Source: Petunia secreta (lineage: Eukaryota > Streptophyta > Magnoliopsida > Solanales > Solanaceae). Taken from it: a DNA stretch of 64,000 nucleotides. Location: NCBI GenBank assembly GCA_029990175.1, contig JARKIP010000005.1, forward strand, positions 30,699,501 to 30,763,500, read 5' to 3'. Under the pieces are notes generated by a model. That model did no database searches, had not been told where the DNA came from, and saw nothing but the letters and a program-made list of their open reading frames with translations. Shown in pieces: positions 43,301 through 53,737 of the stretch; the stretch's first letter is position 1; every line of letters starts with the position of its first letter. The translations under genes and the position numbers were made by a program.

Positions 43301-45124
43301 TTTGTCGTATTGCCAAGGCCTTCCAAACAAGAGATGGCAAGCTTGCATTGGCACCACGTCAAACATGTGTTCATCTTGATAGTTCCCAATCTTGAATCTA
43401 ATCAAGACTTGCTTCACTACCCTCAATTCCCCACACTCACTTAGCCATTGCAAACGGTAGGGGCTCGGGTGTTTAATGGTAGTCAACTTCAATTGTGAGA
43501 CCAAAGATTGGCTCACCACATTTGCACAACTACCCGAGTCAATAATCATGGAACAAACTTGCCCCCTCACTCTACAACGGGCATGGAACAAGTTCTCCCT
43601 TTGCTCATCTTCCCGCTCCTCACTCAACATAGTTCCCAAAATGCGGCGTACCACAAGGAACATATTAGGATCATCCCCCTCCGTCGCTCTCTCCTCACCT
43701 TCACCCTCAACTTCCTCACTCTCCTCCTCATCATCTTCCTCGGGCTCACTTTCCCCCTCATAGACCAACCCATCATCCATTACAATCATTGTTTTCCGGG
43801 TAGGGCACTCTTTGGCAAAGTGGCCATAACCCTTGCATTTATGACATTGGAAGGAAGAAGAAGAAGGAGTATTTAAAGTAGTTTTAGAAGTACCTCCAAC
43901 TTCTTTGTGGTCGCTCTTCGGGGTAGCCTTCTCAAAAGGCTTCTTTACATCTCGACTCCCACTTGCCCCACTAGCATATGGGCTCTTCCATTCTTTGGTG
44001 CGAGTTGAAGGAGTGGTGGTGGTAGTACTCCTATAGCGAGGAGCCTTTTCTTCTTTGAGCCATTTCTCGGCTTCAACCGCGGCATCACAAACATCTTGTA
44101 AGGAGTGAAAGATGTGAAGTCTCAATTGGGATGCAATCTCCTTACTCAAGCCACTTTTGAAACGGATGATAGCTTGTTCCTCATCTTCCGTTTCCATATC
44201 TAGAGCCATCCGAATTTTCTCAAAGTCGTTGAAATATTCATCAACGGACTTGTAACCTTGTTTTAATTCATAGAGCTTTTTGAGTTGCTCTTGCCGATAC
44301 TTGGGAGTCACATACTTGTTGTTCATAACTTCTTTCAATTCTTCCCAAGTAATGTTCATCCGCAACCCAAGTCTTCTCCTTGATCGCTTGATGGATTCCC
44401 ACCAAGTAGAGGCATAGGACTCAAATGATGAAATGGCATAAGTGGCCTTCTTCTCCTCGGTCATATCATTTGTGTCAAAGACCCGCTCCAATTGGATCTT
44501 CCATTCAAGAAATGCTTCCGGATCACTAGTCCCCTTGAAAGGCGGGATAGTGATCTTGACACTATTGAGATTAGTGTCTCGACCCCCACGGTGTTGTTCC
44601 GGTTGAACTCCATAGTTGTCATCAACATCTTCATATTCCCTTCCCAAGTTTCTTCCCATATAAGCTCTTGGTGGTCCTCGACCTCGACCTCGACCCCTTT
44701 CTACGCCTCGGCCTCCATTCATCGCCCTCCTATTTGGATAGGGAGCATCAAAGTAATCATCATCAAGTCCGAGGCCCTCCCCTTCTTGAGCTTCATCAAC
44801 TTGCTCAAGAGGTGCAATGTTTCTCCGTGGCCTTAGGAATGGAACATCTCCTTGGGGATTGCCCAAGGGTTGGGGATTGCCCAACATTCTTTCCCTAGCA
44901 AGAGCCTCATCCCTCAACCGTTGTCGACGAACTAGCTCCGCATAATGATCCGGCTTCATGATGGAATCATCACTAGTGCCTTCATTGGGGTCCTTTTGGA
45001 CACTCGGGGTCCTCTCCTTTTCAAGAACCTCCATTTTAAGGTTTAGGGCCTTCACCTCGGCTAACAAGCTAGCCAAGACGTCGGTTGGAACCTCAATGGT
45101 ACTCTTTGCTTTCTCCTCCGCCAT
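40097..45124 (-). CDS. gag-pol: E13 gag-pol polyprotein, intact
   Basis: 1675 residues, start ATG 45124 after TTGTAGGTAC. Order: coiled N-terminus and RGRGRG linker; capsid-like region about 230-350; CCHC knuckle C427-C440; protease catalytic Asp 529 in DSGS; reverse transcriptase with F910-D911-D912; RNase H Asp 1058 in CDAS; integrase zinc-binding region near GGLMGHFGVDKT and core D1309, D1370, E1406, the last pair 35 residues apart as the D,D35E family requires. The tail GPFQVLSKINNNAYVIDL leads to SISRTKSSQEGEDD over the polypurine tract; from about residue 1604 the protein is encoded by the 3' LTR and includes RPFTRSQAK. Integrase lying after RNase H marks Ty3/gypsy. No chromodomain was recognised. 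Confidence 0.97.
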   Translation of the reverse strand: MAEEKAKSTIEVPTDVLASLLAEVKALNLKMEVLEKERTPSVQKDPNEGTSDDSIMKPDHYAELVRRQRLRDEALARERMLGNPQPLGNPQGDVPFLRPRRNIAPLEQVDEAQEGEGLGLDDDYFDAPYPNRRAMNGGRGVERGRGRGRGPPRAYMGRNLGREYEDVDDNYGVQPEQHRGGRDTNLNSVKITIPPFKGTSDPEAFLEWKIQLERVFDTNDMTEEKKATYAISSFESYASTWWESIKRSRRRLGLRMNITWEELKEVMNNKYVTPKYRQEQLKKLYELKQGYKSVDEYFNDFEKIRMALDMETEDEEQAIIRFKSGLSKEIASQLRLHIFHSLQDVCDAAVEAEKWLKEEKAPRYRSTTTTTPSTRTKEWKSPYASGASGSRDVKKPFEKATPKSDHKEVGGTSKTTLNTPSSSSFQCHKCKGYGHFAKECPTRKTMIVMDDGLVYEGESEPEEDDEEESEEVEGEGEERATEGDDPNMFLVVRRILGTMLSEEREDEQRENLFHARCRVRGQVCSMIIDSGSCANVVSQSLVSQLKLTTIKHPSPYRLQWLSECGELRVVKQVLIRFKIGNYQDEHMFDVVPMQACHLLFGRPWQYDKQVVHDGRTNTYTVKHEGKRFVLTPLTPKQVSEDYRRMKELREAAKAKSPIVVKSLAETPPSSTGRMCAMMQPGEYLKGNDGTKMLICLVHKGMVLNSESDCLSNPNPLPSAIDNVLKVYEDMFPEEMPDGLPPLRGIEHQIDFVPGSQIPNKPAYRSNPEDTRELQKQIDELLTKGLVRESLSPCAVPVILVPKKDGTWRMCVDYRAVNKITVKYRHPIPRLDDMLDELSGSSVFSKIDLRSGYHQIRMKPGDEWKTAFKTKFGLYEWLVMPFGLSNAPSTFMRLMNHVLKPFINKFVVVYFDDILIYSKSIDDHVGHLSQVLEVLRAEKLYANFKKCAFCVEKVVFLGFVVSANGVEVDESKVEAIRDWPTPTTVSHVRSFHGLASFYRRFVRDFSTIAAPLTELVKKDKPFVWGEPQEKAFQELKGRLSTAPLLQLPDFGKAFEVECDASGVGIGGVLMQEGKPVAYFSEKLKGATLNYSTYDKELYALVRALAHWQHYLWPREFVIKSDHESLKHLRGQEKLNKRHAKWVEFIESFPYVIHYKKGKDNIVADALSRKFALATTLASRLVGFESIKSLYAHDPKLKSIYDALVSGERVEKYQWVDGYIFKHGRVCVPESSWRDVLVQEAHCGGLMGHFGVDKTMAILKEQFHWPKMRPLVERFCNACLDCKRAKSRSNNQGLYTPLPIPTSPWVDLSMDFVMALPRTRGGHDSIFVVVDRFSKMAHFIPCKKTNDAHHVASLFIDHVLKLHGVPRTIVSDRDSKFLSHFWKCLWGALDTKLLFSTSHHPQTDGQTEVVNRTLGALLRAMTKGKAGTWIDKLPLMEFAYNRTLHRMIGMTPFECVYGFNPLIPLDLTPLPRDVVVDFEGKARAKALLELHAKVRKALEEAYEKIATKRNKGRKKVEFKKGDWVWVHFRKERFPIQRKGKLAPRGDGPFQVLSKINNNAYVIDLPGEYNVSTTFNVSDLTSFDVGDDTLEEDASISRTKSSQEGEDDATQIASRPFTRSQAKDIQDAHLHLVWRGVDETSSGKDLKAMHWSSFHVETGQETVQEAGEQNRAKTGEVC
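40314..40348 (-). other. E13 hairpin plus polypurine tract
   Basis: Tract 40314-40326; inverted repeat arms 40333-40338 and 40343-40348. Confidence 0.85.
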
Positions 45125-46420
45125 GTACCTACAACAATCAAAAACAAGAAAGGAAGATTAGAGTAAAAGTCCTCACTCACTCCCTCACTTTTGTTTGTCG
45201 CTCGGGTTCACTCACGCTTGGGGTTGGTTTCACACAAACTTGAAATCAATGGCCTCCTCGTAGTTGCGCAACCTCCTCAAAGATCAAACCAAAATACAAG
45301 AACCAAATGCTCTTCGGGAAGAGTGGATTCAATGGGACTCGATCAACGTCAAGCTATTTGGTGAGCACTTGAACCAAACAATTAACTACGAATCTTCTTT
45401 GAAATCTACTCTCCTTCTAGGCACGAGTATCCTAGTCGAATGAGGGATTAGTACTAATTGGGTAGAAGTGTTACCCTCAAAGTACTAATCGGAAGTGGCG
45501 CGATCAAATGTTCAAAGATCGAATCGCCACTAAACGGATTCGGAATTGGATGAATTTTGGTTCGTGATCTAGAAACTCACCATATTTGATGATGCTATGG
45601 GAGTTTTGGTGGTTGGGAACTGTTACGACGCCTTTGCGAACGTTCTGTCCAACTTCGGGAAATTCTGGGAATTGGCACACCTCGCGATCGCGTGCAGATG
45701 AGCGCGACCGCGATGAACAAAAATTCAGAATTGGCGCGATAGCGCGAGACCTTGCGCGATCGCGCAGGTTTGTTCAGCTGACCCAGAACCTCGACAGAAA
45801 AACAGCAGTTTTGGCACAACAACAACCCAAATGCAATGTATTTCAGTTTTCAAGCTTTCCAAAGATGTTTTTCAGCTGGAACAAACATTTCCCAATAGTT
45901 CATACACAAAAACAACCATCAAACAACTTGTTTTCAAAGATTTTGACAAGTTCTTCAATATTTCCAAAACCTTCAAGAACCAAATTTTCGATTTTCACTA
46001 CAATACTCCAAATGATGTTATGTTGGTATCAAAACAACGGGAAAACTATTGTGAACAATCCCCGATACCAAACAATCACAATATCATAACATCAAGCAAG
46101 TTTTGGCAAATTTTGCAAAATACCCAACCTAGGGTTCAATTTTTTTGAACTTTTGATTTCCAACTCCAAAACGCGTTTTGTTGGTACCCAATTGTCGGGT
46201 TCACGTAAACAAACAATCCCCGATAATCAAAACCAACAAAATCGTAACAACAAGCGATTTCCTCCAAATTTTTGGGTTTTTGAGTTTTTGAATTTTTTTT
46301 CTTCTTTTTCAATATAACAAGAACAAGAACACGAAAATAAATGCGGAACAAAGATGACAAGCACGAAGAGTAGGACGAGGGCTCGTAAGAACGCAACCCT
46401 AGCCTTGCTCTGATACCAAC
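45125..46420 (-). other. E13 leader with class C cassette
   Basis: No gene. GCGATCGC array at 45681-45768, including the variant CGCGATAGCGCG at the position where the LTR array has it. Stem-loop modules about 45850-46260; acceptor-like TTGTAG next to gag. Confidence 0.8.
46407..46418 (-). other. E13 primer-binding site
   Basis: TGGTATCAGAGC on the minus strand, two bases from the LTR. Confidence 0.95.
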
Positions 46421-47171
46421 TGATGCAATCGAAAATACGAAAGCGATAAAAGATAAGAAACGAGACGAGACTCACACTAAAGTCGAGTAGCAACGAAGAA
46501 CTTGTTCCGTTACACCCCGAGCGATTGGAAAGAATCACCTACGCTAAGCAACTATCCTCAAGAGACACGAGGCTCAAGCAAATAGAATGATCGAAGATGG
46601 ATTGAAGAGCAACTTGGATTCATCCAATTGATTTCAAGCCAAAAAGAGTTACAATGTCAAGAGCTATGCTCATTCAATGTGTTTTGTGTTCAAAGTAGTG
46701 TAAAAATAATAAATGATGAAAGAGGGCATTTATAGCACCTCATTACAATGTTTCCTAGCATTCTGGTCCGCTGCTACTCGAGTGTTCTTCGCGATCGCGC
46801 AGAGTTATATGCGATCGCGTGGAACACTAAAATGCAGAAGGTCGCGATAGCGCGAGTCTTGGCGCGATCGCGCAGGCAAAAGAAATGGTCATCGCGATCG
46901 CGTGAGTGATGGACGCGATCGCGAAGAGCAAGTTTCCAGTCTTAGGCAGTAAGCTCAGCAGACTTCCCCTGTTTTTGCCCTGTTTTGCTCCCCTGCTTCT
47001 TGCACTGTTTCCTGCCCTGTTTCCACATGGAATGAGCTCCAATGCATTGCCTTTAAGTCCTTCCCCGAGCTCGTCTCATCCACGCCTCTCCAAACCAAGT
47101 GTAGGTGAGCGTCTTGTATGTCCTTGGCTTGACTTCGAGTGAATGGTCTCGATGCAATTTGGGTTGCATCA
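46421..47171 (-). repeat. E13 5' LTR (751 bp)
   Basis: Array 46790-46925; the complement of the GTGAGT donor-like site lies near 46471-46476. Confidence 0.95.
46728..46734 (-). promoter_or_regulatory. E13 5' LTR TATA box
   Basis: TATAAAT on the minus strand. Transcription from here reads through E13 and then into E11 gag antisense. Confidence 0.65.
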
Positions 47172-47176
47172 GTATT

Positions 47177-50154
47177 TGAAAGGTAATGATGGCACCAAGA
47201 TGCTCATATGCCTAGTGCACAAAGGTATGGTTTTAAATTCCGAAAGTGATTGTTTATCTAACCCTAACCCTTTGCCTAGTGCTATTGACAATGTTTTGAA
47301 GGTCTATGAGGACATGTTCCCGGAGGAGATGCCGGATGGATTGCCTCCCTTGAGGGGCATTGAGCATCAAATTGATTTCGTTCCGGGGTCCCAAATTCCC
47401 AACAAGCCGGCATATAGAAGTAACCCCGAGGACACAAGGGAGTTACAAAAGCAAATTGATGAATTGCTTACCAAAGGCTTGGTGCGGGAGAGCTTGAGCC
47501 CATGTGCCGTGCCCGTGATCCTTGTTCCAAAGAAGGATGGCACTTGGAGGATGTGTGTGGATTGTCGAGCGGTCAACAAGATCACGGTAAAGTATCGACA
47601 TCCCATACCTCGTTTGGATGATATGTTGGATGAGCTTAGTGGTTCTAGTGTCTTTTCAAAAATAGACCTTAGGTCCGGCTACCACCAAATCCGGATGAAA
47701 CCGGGTGATGAGTGGAAAACCGCATTCAAGACCAAATTTGGTCTTTATGAATGGTTGGTGATGCCTTTCGGCCTCTCCAACGCACCTAGTACCTTCATGA
47801 GGCTAATGAACCATGTGCTAAAGCCATTCATCAACAAATTCGTGGTCGTCTACTTTGACGACATATTGATTTATAGCAAGTCAATAGATGACCACGTTGG
47901 CCACTTGAGTCAAGTGCTTGAAGTGCTACGAGCCGAAAAGCTCTATGCCAACTTTAAGAAGTGTGCCTTTTGTGTTGAAAAGGTTGTCTTTTTGGGCTTT
48001 GTTGTTAGTGCCAATGGTGTAGAAGTCGATGAGTCCAAAGTTGAAGCCATTAGAGATTGGCCTACTCCTACCACCGTTTCTCATGTGAGGAGTTTCCATG
48101 GCCTAGCTAGTTTCTATAGGCGCTTTGTTAGGGACTTTAGCACCATAGCCGCACCACTCACCGAGTTGGTGAAAAAGGACAAGCCTTTTGTTTGGGGAGA
48201 GCCGCAAGAGAAGGCTTTCCAAGAATTGAAAGGTAGGCTAAGTACCGCCCCTTTGTTACAATTGCCCGACTTCGGGAAGGCTTTTGAGGTAGAGTGTGAT
48301 GCCTCGGGGGTGGGTATTGGGGGTGTTCTCATGCAAGAAGGGAAACCCGTTGCCTACTTTAGCGAGAAATTGAAGGGCGCAACCTTGAATTACTCCACGT
48401 ATGACAAGGAGTTGTATGCCCTCGTGAGAGCTCTAGCCCATTGGCAACACTATCTATGGCCTCGGGAATTTGTGATCAAGAGTGACCATGAGTCACTCAA
48501 GCATCTAAGAGGCCAAGAAAAGTTGAACAAGAGACATGCCAAGTGGGTGGAATTTGTTGAGTCCTTTCCTTATGTAATTCATTACAAGAAGGGTAAGGAC
48601 AACGTTGTGGCCGATGCGCTTTCAAGAAAATTAGCTCTTGCCACCACTCTCGCTTCTAGACTTGTGGGTTTTGAGAGTATCAAGTCATTGTACGCTCATG
48701 ACCCAAAGCTCAAGAGCATTCATGATGCTCTAGTGAGTGGGGAAAGGGTGGAAAAATACCAATGGGTAGATGGCTACATTTTCAAGCATGGGCGAGTGTG
48801 TGTCCCCGAGTCCTCTTGGAGAGATGTGCTAGTGCAAGAAGCACATTGCGGGGGCTTGATGGGTCACTTTGGGGTGGACAAGACTATGGCCATACTTAAA
48901 GAGCAATTCCATTGGCCAAAAATGAGGCCTCTTGTGGAACGATTTTGCAATGCTTGCTTGAATTGCAAGAGGGCCAAGTCTAGATCCAACAACCAAGGAC
49001 TATACACTCCTTTGCCCATCCCTACTAGTCCGTGGGTTGATCTTTCTATGGATTTTGTTATGGCTTTACCCCGGACTAGAGGAGGACACGATAGCATTTT
49101 TGTTGTCGTTGACCGATTCTCCAAAATGGCTCACTTCATTCCGTGCAAAAAGACTAATGATGCCCATCATGTAGCTTCCTTGTTTATTGATAATGTCTTG
49201 AAATTGCATGGGGTGCCTCGCACCATTGTTAGTGATAGGGACTCCAAGTTCCTTAGCCATTTTTGGAAATGTTTGTGGGGTGCTCTTGGCACCAAATTGC
49301 TCTTCTCCACGTCCCACCACCCTCAAACCGATGGGCAAACCGAGGTGGTGAACCGGACTTTGGGAGCTCTACTACGAGCTATGACCAAAGGAAAGGCCGG
49401 GACTTGGATTGATAAGCTACCACTCATGGAGTTTGCATATAACCGCACTTTACATCGCATGATTGGCATGACTCCATTTGAGTGTGTTTATGGTTTTAAC
49501 CCATTGATTCCTCTTGATCTTACCCCTTTACCAAGGGATGTGGTTGTTGATTTTGAAGGTAAAGCTCGGGCCAAGGCGTTACTTGAACTTCACGCCAAAG
49601 CGCGGAAGGCTTTGGAAGAGGCTTATGAGAAGATAGCAACCAAGAGAAACAAAGGGAGAAAGAAGGTGGAGTTCAAGAAGGGAGATTGGGTATGGGTGCA
49701 TTTCCGAAAGGAAAGATTTCCCATCCAAAGGAAAGGAAAGTTGGCACCAAGGGGCGATGGACCATTCCAAGTGTTGTCCAAGATCAACAACAATGCATAC
49801 GTGATAGATTTGCCCGGTGAGTATAATGTATCGACTACTTTCAATGTTAGTGACTTGACTTCTTTTGATGTAGGTGACGACACCTTGGAGGAGGACGCCT
49901 CAATTTCGAGGACGAAATCTTCTCAAGAAGGGGAGGATGATGCAACCCAAATTGCATCGAGACCATTCACTCGAAGTCAAGCCAAGGACATACAAGACGC
50001 TCACCTACACTTGGTTTGGAGAGGCGTGGATGAGACGAGCTCGGGGAAGGACTTAAAGGCAATGCATTGGAGCTCATTCCATGTGGAAACAGGGCAGGAA
50101 ACAGTGCAAGAAGCAGGGGAGCAAAACAGGGCAAAAACAGGGGAAGTCTGCTGA
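47177..50154 (+). CDS. gag-pol: E11 gag-pol, part 2 (reverse transcriptase, RNase H, integrase)
   Basis: Resumes in phase after the second GTATT with LKGNDGTKMLICLVHKG. Contains the LVPKKDGTWRMCVD and YFDDILIYS reverse transcriptase motifs, RNase H CDASGVGIGG, integrase GGLMGHFGVDKT, DLSMDFVMALP, IVSDRDSKF and DGQTEVVNRT, and the TRSQAK tail in the LTR (from 49938). Stop at 50154. An apparent start a few codons upstream in the E13 LTR is an artefact of the insertion. Part 2 alone lacks a start. Confidence 0.93.
49903..49937 (+). other. E11 hairpin plus polypurine tract
   Basis: Arms ATTTCG/CGAAAT around AGGA; tract 49925-49937. Confidence 0.85.
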
Positions 50155-50687
50155 GCTTACTGCCTAAGACTGGAAACTTGCTCTTCGCGATCGCGTCCAT
50201 CACTCACGCGATCGCGATGACCATTTCTTTTGCCTGCGCGATCGCGCCAAGACTCGCGCTATCGCGACCTTCTGCATTTTAGTGTTCCACGCGATCGCAT
50301 ATAACTCTGCGCGATCGCGAAGAACACTCGAGTAGCAGCGGACCAGAATGCTAGGAAATATTGTAATGAGGTGCTATAAATGCCCTCTTTCATCATTTAT
50401 TGTTTAGACACTACTTTGAACACAAAACACATTGAATGAGCATAGCTCTTGACATTGTAACTCTTTTGGCTTGAAATCAATTGGATGAATCCAAGTTGCT
50501 CTTCAATCCATCTTCGATCATTCTATTTGCTTGAGCCTCGTGTCTCTTGAGGATAGTTGCTTAGCGTAGGTGATTCTTTCCAATCGCTCGGGGTGTAACG
50601 GAACAAGTTCTTCGTTGCTACTCGACTTTAGTGTGAGTCTCGTCTCGTTTCTTATCTTTTATCGCTTTCGTATTTTCGATTGCATCA
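49938..50687 (+). repeat. E11 3' LTR (750 bp)
   Basis: Same as 29769-30518 except T for C at 50359. Array 50186-50320, TATA box 50375-50381. Confidence 0.95.
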
Positions 50688-50692
50688 CCGGG

Positions 50693-51524
50693 CAAATTGG
50701 CCTAAACAACAACCATCAAGAACCAAGCTTGAAGAGCACAAAGGTTGCAAGTTAAGGCCTTCGGATGAGGGTTCGAGAGCGAATTGAAGCCATGGACTTG
50801 AGCACGCTTGAGGGAGGACCGACTACGGGCCAAGGAGGAACACTTAGAGTCCATTTTGAGCCGTATCCATACCTCCCAGGAAGAGGCGGAGCGCCTCCCC
50901 AAAGAGGCGAACCGCCTGCCAAAGTCCAGAAGGCTGCACAGCAAGAGGCGGAGCGCCTCCCCCACTGAGGCGGACCGCCCCTCACTGAAGGGCCCTGAGG
51001 CGGAGCGCCTCCCCCAATGAGGCGGAGCGCCTCCCCCTGTAAGCTGAGGCGGGATTTTGTGTAAAGTTCCATTTTTGCCCTTAAGTGGCTTGTATTGTTA
51101 TAACCCACTTTGGGGGTATTTTAGACATTTACTTTAGTCTTAGAAAGGGCCTATAAATAGAGCCCTTAGGTCTTCATTTCATTTTAGAAAACCTTGAATG
51201 TAGAATGACATTTTCTTTGAGTGAATCTCAATGTTGAACCCGTGAGCGGGCATGATTTCACTTGGTGGATTCCAAGTTGAACATCGAAACCTCTTTGATC
51301 ATTCTATTTGCAAGAGCCAGGTGCCTCTTGAGGGTAGTTGCATAGTATAGGTGATCCTTGACTTCACCCGGGGTGTATCGAGACGAGTTCCTCGGTGCTA
51401 CTTAGGTAAACGTTCAAGCCTCGTCTTGCTCTTTATCTCGATATCTTCATCGATATCGCCTATCTTGTTTTAGCTTCCGCATTTTCATATCGTTTCTTGC
51501 TTCCGCTCGTTTTTCCCTGCATCA
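50693..51524 (+). repeat. E10 3' LTR, remainder (832 bp)
   Basis: Completes the 842-bp LTR after E11. Array 50883-51050, with one unit changed from GGCGGACC to GGCGAACC at 50910. TATA box 51152-51159. Confidence 0.95.
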
Positions 51525-51529
51525 TCGAT

Positions 51530-52263
51530 CCACCGAGGAGACCGATGACAAGAAGCCAAGCCAAGCTGCTGCACGATGTGCACGTTCGCTTAGCCTGGCC
51601 GAAGGAAAACAATGGCTCCAAAGCTGAGTGGCCGAGCTCAAGAATCGAAGGCATTATCTTCAGATTTGAGCCCGAAGGCAAAGTGACCGAGGACAATAAG
51701 CTCGAAGACAATTGAGCGTCCGAACGCAGCAAGTGTGTGTTCGAGCAGACAAACGAGAACCGAAGCCAAGGCTTACCGAAGTCAAATCTGCCGAAGTCAA
51801 ATCTGCCGAACACATTTTTAACTCAGCCCTGCGTGGCTTATTTTCATTGGTCGACTGTGACCTATTTACTAGTTTACCCTTAGTATTTCCTATATAAACC
51901 TTAGTCCTTACATTGTAAAGAGTTAGCTAGTTTTTGAACATTGATGAATTGAATGAAAGTGCCGAGCACATTTCTTCTTGTCTCCGTCGTGAGCAAAACC
52001 CCGGTGAGGGCTTTTAAGGACTTGTGGCTTTCGGTTAGTCCGATTGAACATTCCTCTTGATCATTCAGTTTGCAAGAGGCAATGTTCTCTTGAGGATTGT
52101 TGCATAGTTAGGGTAATTCTTGTCTCCCTTTTGATCAAGCTTAGGGACAGGTTCCCCTCTGTTCTTTCGAAAGAAGCAAGTTTTGTCTTGCTTTTATCTT
52201 CTTCTTTAATTGTTCTTGTTCCGCGTTTGTGCTAAGCTTCCCTTCGGGAATTGCATTGCACCA
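51530..52263 (+). repeat. E9 5' LTR, remainder (734 bp)
   Basis: Resumes at CCACCGAGGAGACC after the repeated TCGAT and ends TTGCACCA. It encodes PMTRSQAKLLHDVHV in the same frame as the E3 tail. A 16-bp duplication (GTCAAATCTGCCGAA, about 51780-51808) is absent from E3. No GC palindrome array. Confidence 0.88.
51891..51898 (+). promoter_or_regulatory. E9 5' LTR TATA box
   Basis: TATATAAA, same context as E3 (12294-12301). Confidence 0.6.
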
Positions 52264-52266
52264 TCT

Positions 52267-52278
52267 TGGTATCAGAGC
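52267..52278 (+). other. E9 primer-binding site
   Basis: TGGTATCAGAGC, three bases after the LTR end as I place it. Confidence 0.9.
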
Positions 52279-52392
52279 ACGGTTTGAGTTTGTTCTTACA
52301 ACCTCAATCCTGTTCATTATCTTCGTGCGTTTTGTGTCTTTGTTTCCTTTTCGTGTTCTTGAATTTTGTTACTGTTGGTGTTGTCATTTTAC

Positions 52393-52414
52393 AAAAAAAA
52401 AAAAAAAAAAAAAA
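52393..52414 (+). repeat. Poly(A) run of 22 in the E9 leader
   Basis: Homopolymer at the place where all the leaders have an A-rich stretch soon after the primer-binding site. Its length may vary between copies or assemblies. Confidence 0.9.
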
Positions 52415-53483
52415 GTGTTAAAAAGAAAATTCAAAAATTGTGTTTGATTGCTGATTGTTTGGGGAAAAACAATCTTGGATTATTGTTCACCATCGAGTTC
52501 TGATTCCAACGAATACCCGACGTACTGATTTCGTGACTAGGGTTTCTTGGTGAATTTTGGACTGTTTTGAGCTTTAATGGTGACTGAAAAACTCGAACCC
52601 CACTGTGTTTGGAAGAAACCGATGAAGGTTGGTGGTTCTTGAGTGATTTGGGTTTGTTTATTGCTTAAAATCGAAGTTCTTAAGTTGGAAACGTTGTCCG
52701 TACACCGGAAAATTGTTACAAGTTCGTAACAGTGTACGACACGTCGAGCTGGGTCTTAGCTCGAAGAGCTTCGTTTGATTTCCTCCGTTGTTGTTTGGAG
52801 CCGGAGTTGAAAGAAGCAACTCAGATCTGTTGAATTTCGTGGTCAGTGAACCGAAGTCGTTGTATCCGTACGCCGGAGCAAGGTCACTGTTCCATTAAAG
52901 AAGAAAGGGGTTAAAATTTTAACATCAAAGCCCCCGGTGAAATTTGTCGGCTGAAAAAGGAAAGTGGATAAGGTAAAACCCTATCCGTACCAAGGAGGGA
53001 CCACTTTTGTACGGACAGGAGTGGGTGTGATCGAAAAAGATTCCAAAAGGGAATCAAAAGGGTAGATTCTCCTAGGTTTTCACTTTCTTTCGTGTCAAAA
53101 ATTCTGGTTGGTGGATCTTTTGAGTAATTGTCCTACTCGAGGTCGTACCAACTCATTTGAGCTGATAGGAACTCGTGCGAAGGGGTGACCGAAGTCCAAA
53201 CTTTCGTAGAAATTCTTTTGACTCCCCGAGCTCAGTTAAAAAGCGTCCGTTCCATCGAGTCGAACATCACTTCACTCTTCCCGAAGAGGCAGTGACTATT
53301 GTCGAACTTGAAGGATCTTAGAGGACCGATCAATTGGACGAGCCACTGTTAACAAGTCCTTGAGTGATCAAAAACCGAACCCATAAATTGAGTGGACCCG
53401 AGTGCCACCCATCAAAGGTGAGGGAGTGTGTGAGGTGATTTCTAACCCTAACATTTGTTTGATCTTTGACTTGTGCAGGAACC

Positions 53484-53737
53484 ATGGCTGGAAACGATGG
53501 CAAAAGCATTGAAAAGCCTGAATTGTCGTTAGCCGATCTCATGGCTGCGATACAAGGCATCAGTGCCGAAGTAAGAGGAGTGAGTGCTCGAGTAGCTAAC
53601 CTCGAGCAGGGAAACGCGTCCGTGGCCATGAATGGGTCCGGCGTTGGAACGAGCCAATCCACTCCGATGAAACCTGAGCTGTATGCTGAGCTTGTACGAC
53701 AACATCAGTTGACGAGTGAAGCAATTCGGAGAGAACT
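53484..53737 (+). pseudogene. gag: E9 gag N-terminus, cut by E14
   Basis: About 84 residues from ATG 53484: LADLMAAIQGISAEVRGVSARVANLEQ is a likely coiled coil, then TPMKPELYAELVRQHQLTSEAIRREL aligns with MKPDQYAELVRRQRLRDEALARE of the other gags. The frame runs by chance into the E14 LTR to 53957. The rest of E9 gag-pol is outside the window. Confidence 0.8.

Larger units (their letters stand above)
39563..47171 (-). mobile_element. E13: complete, apparently intact autonomous class C element, target duplication GTATT
   Basis: 7609 bp, minus strand, flanked by GTATT at 39558-39562 and 47172-47176. Both 751-bp LTRs differ at one noticed site (39849/46707). Primer-binding site, leader, 1675-codon gag-pol and polypurine tract are all in place. 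It is the best candidate for an active element in the window and lies antisense inside a near-identical relative. Confidence 0.96.
29769..50687 (+). mobile_element. E11: autonomous class C element carrying E12 and E13, target duplication CCGGG
   Basis: Complete apart from its two passengers: E12 in the leader and antisense E13 in pol. With them and one copy of each target duplication set aside, LTRs, leader and gag-pol have the same layout and ORF length as E13. LTRs (750 bp each) differ at one noticed site (30190/50359). Confidence 0.95.
25370..51524 (+). mobile_element. E10: non-autonomous element (gag N-terminus plus unknown domain), target duplication TCGAT
   Basis: Complete element whose 3' LTR is split by E11. 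842-bp LTRs, primer-binding site, leader with two palindrome arrays, one ORF of 666 residues and a polypurine tract. No protease, reverse transcriptase or integrase. It resembles described TR-GAG elements in keeping a gag portion, but only the N-terminus. LTRs differ at two sites (25597/50910 and 26060/51373). Confidence 0.9.
52264..53483 (+). other. E9 leader, no cassette
   Basis: No gene. Lacks AGGCGG and GCGATCGC arrays but keeps the pre-gag stretch (TCGTAGAAATTC, then CACTCTTCCCGAAGAGG near 53275) and an acceptor-like TTGTGCAG ending at 53478, six bases before the ATG. Confidence 0.75.
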
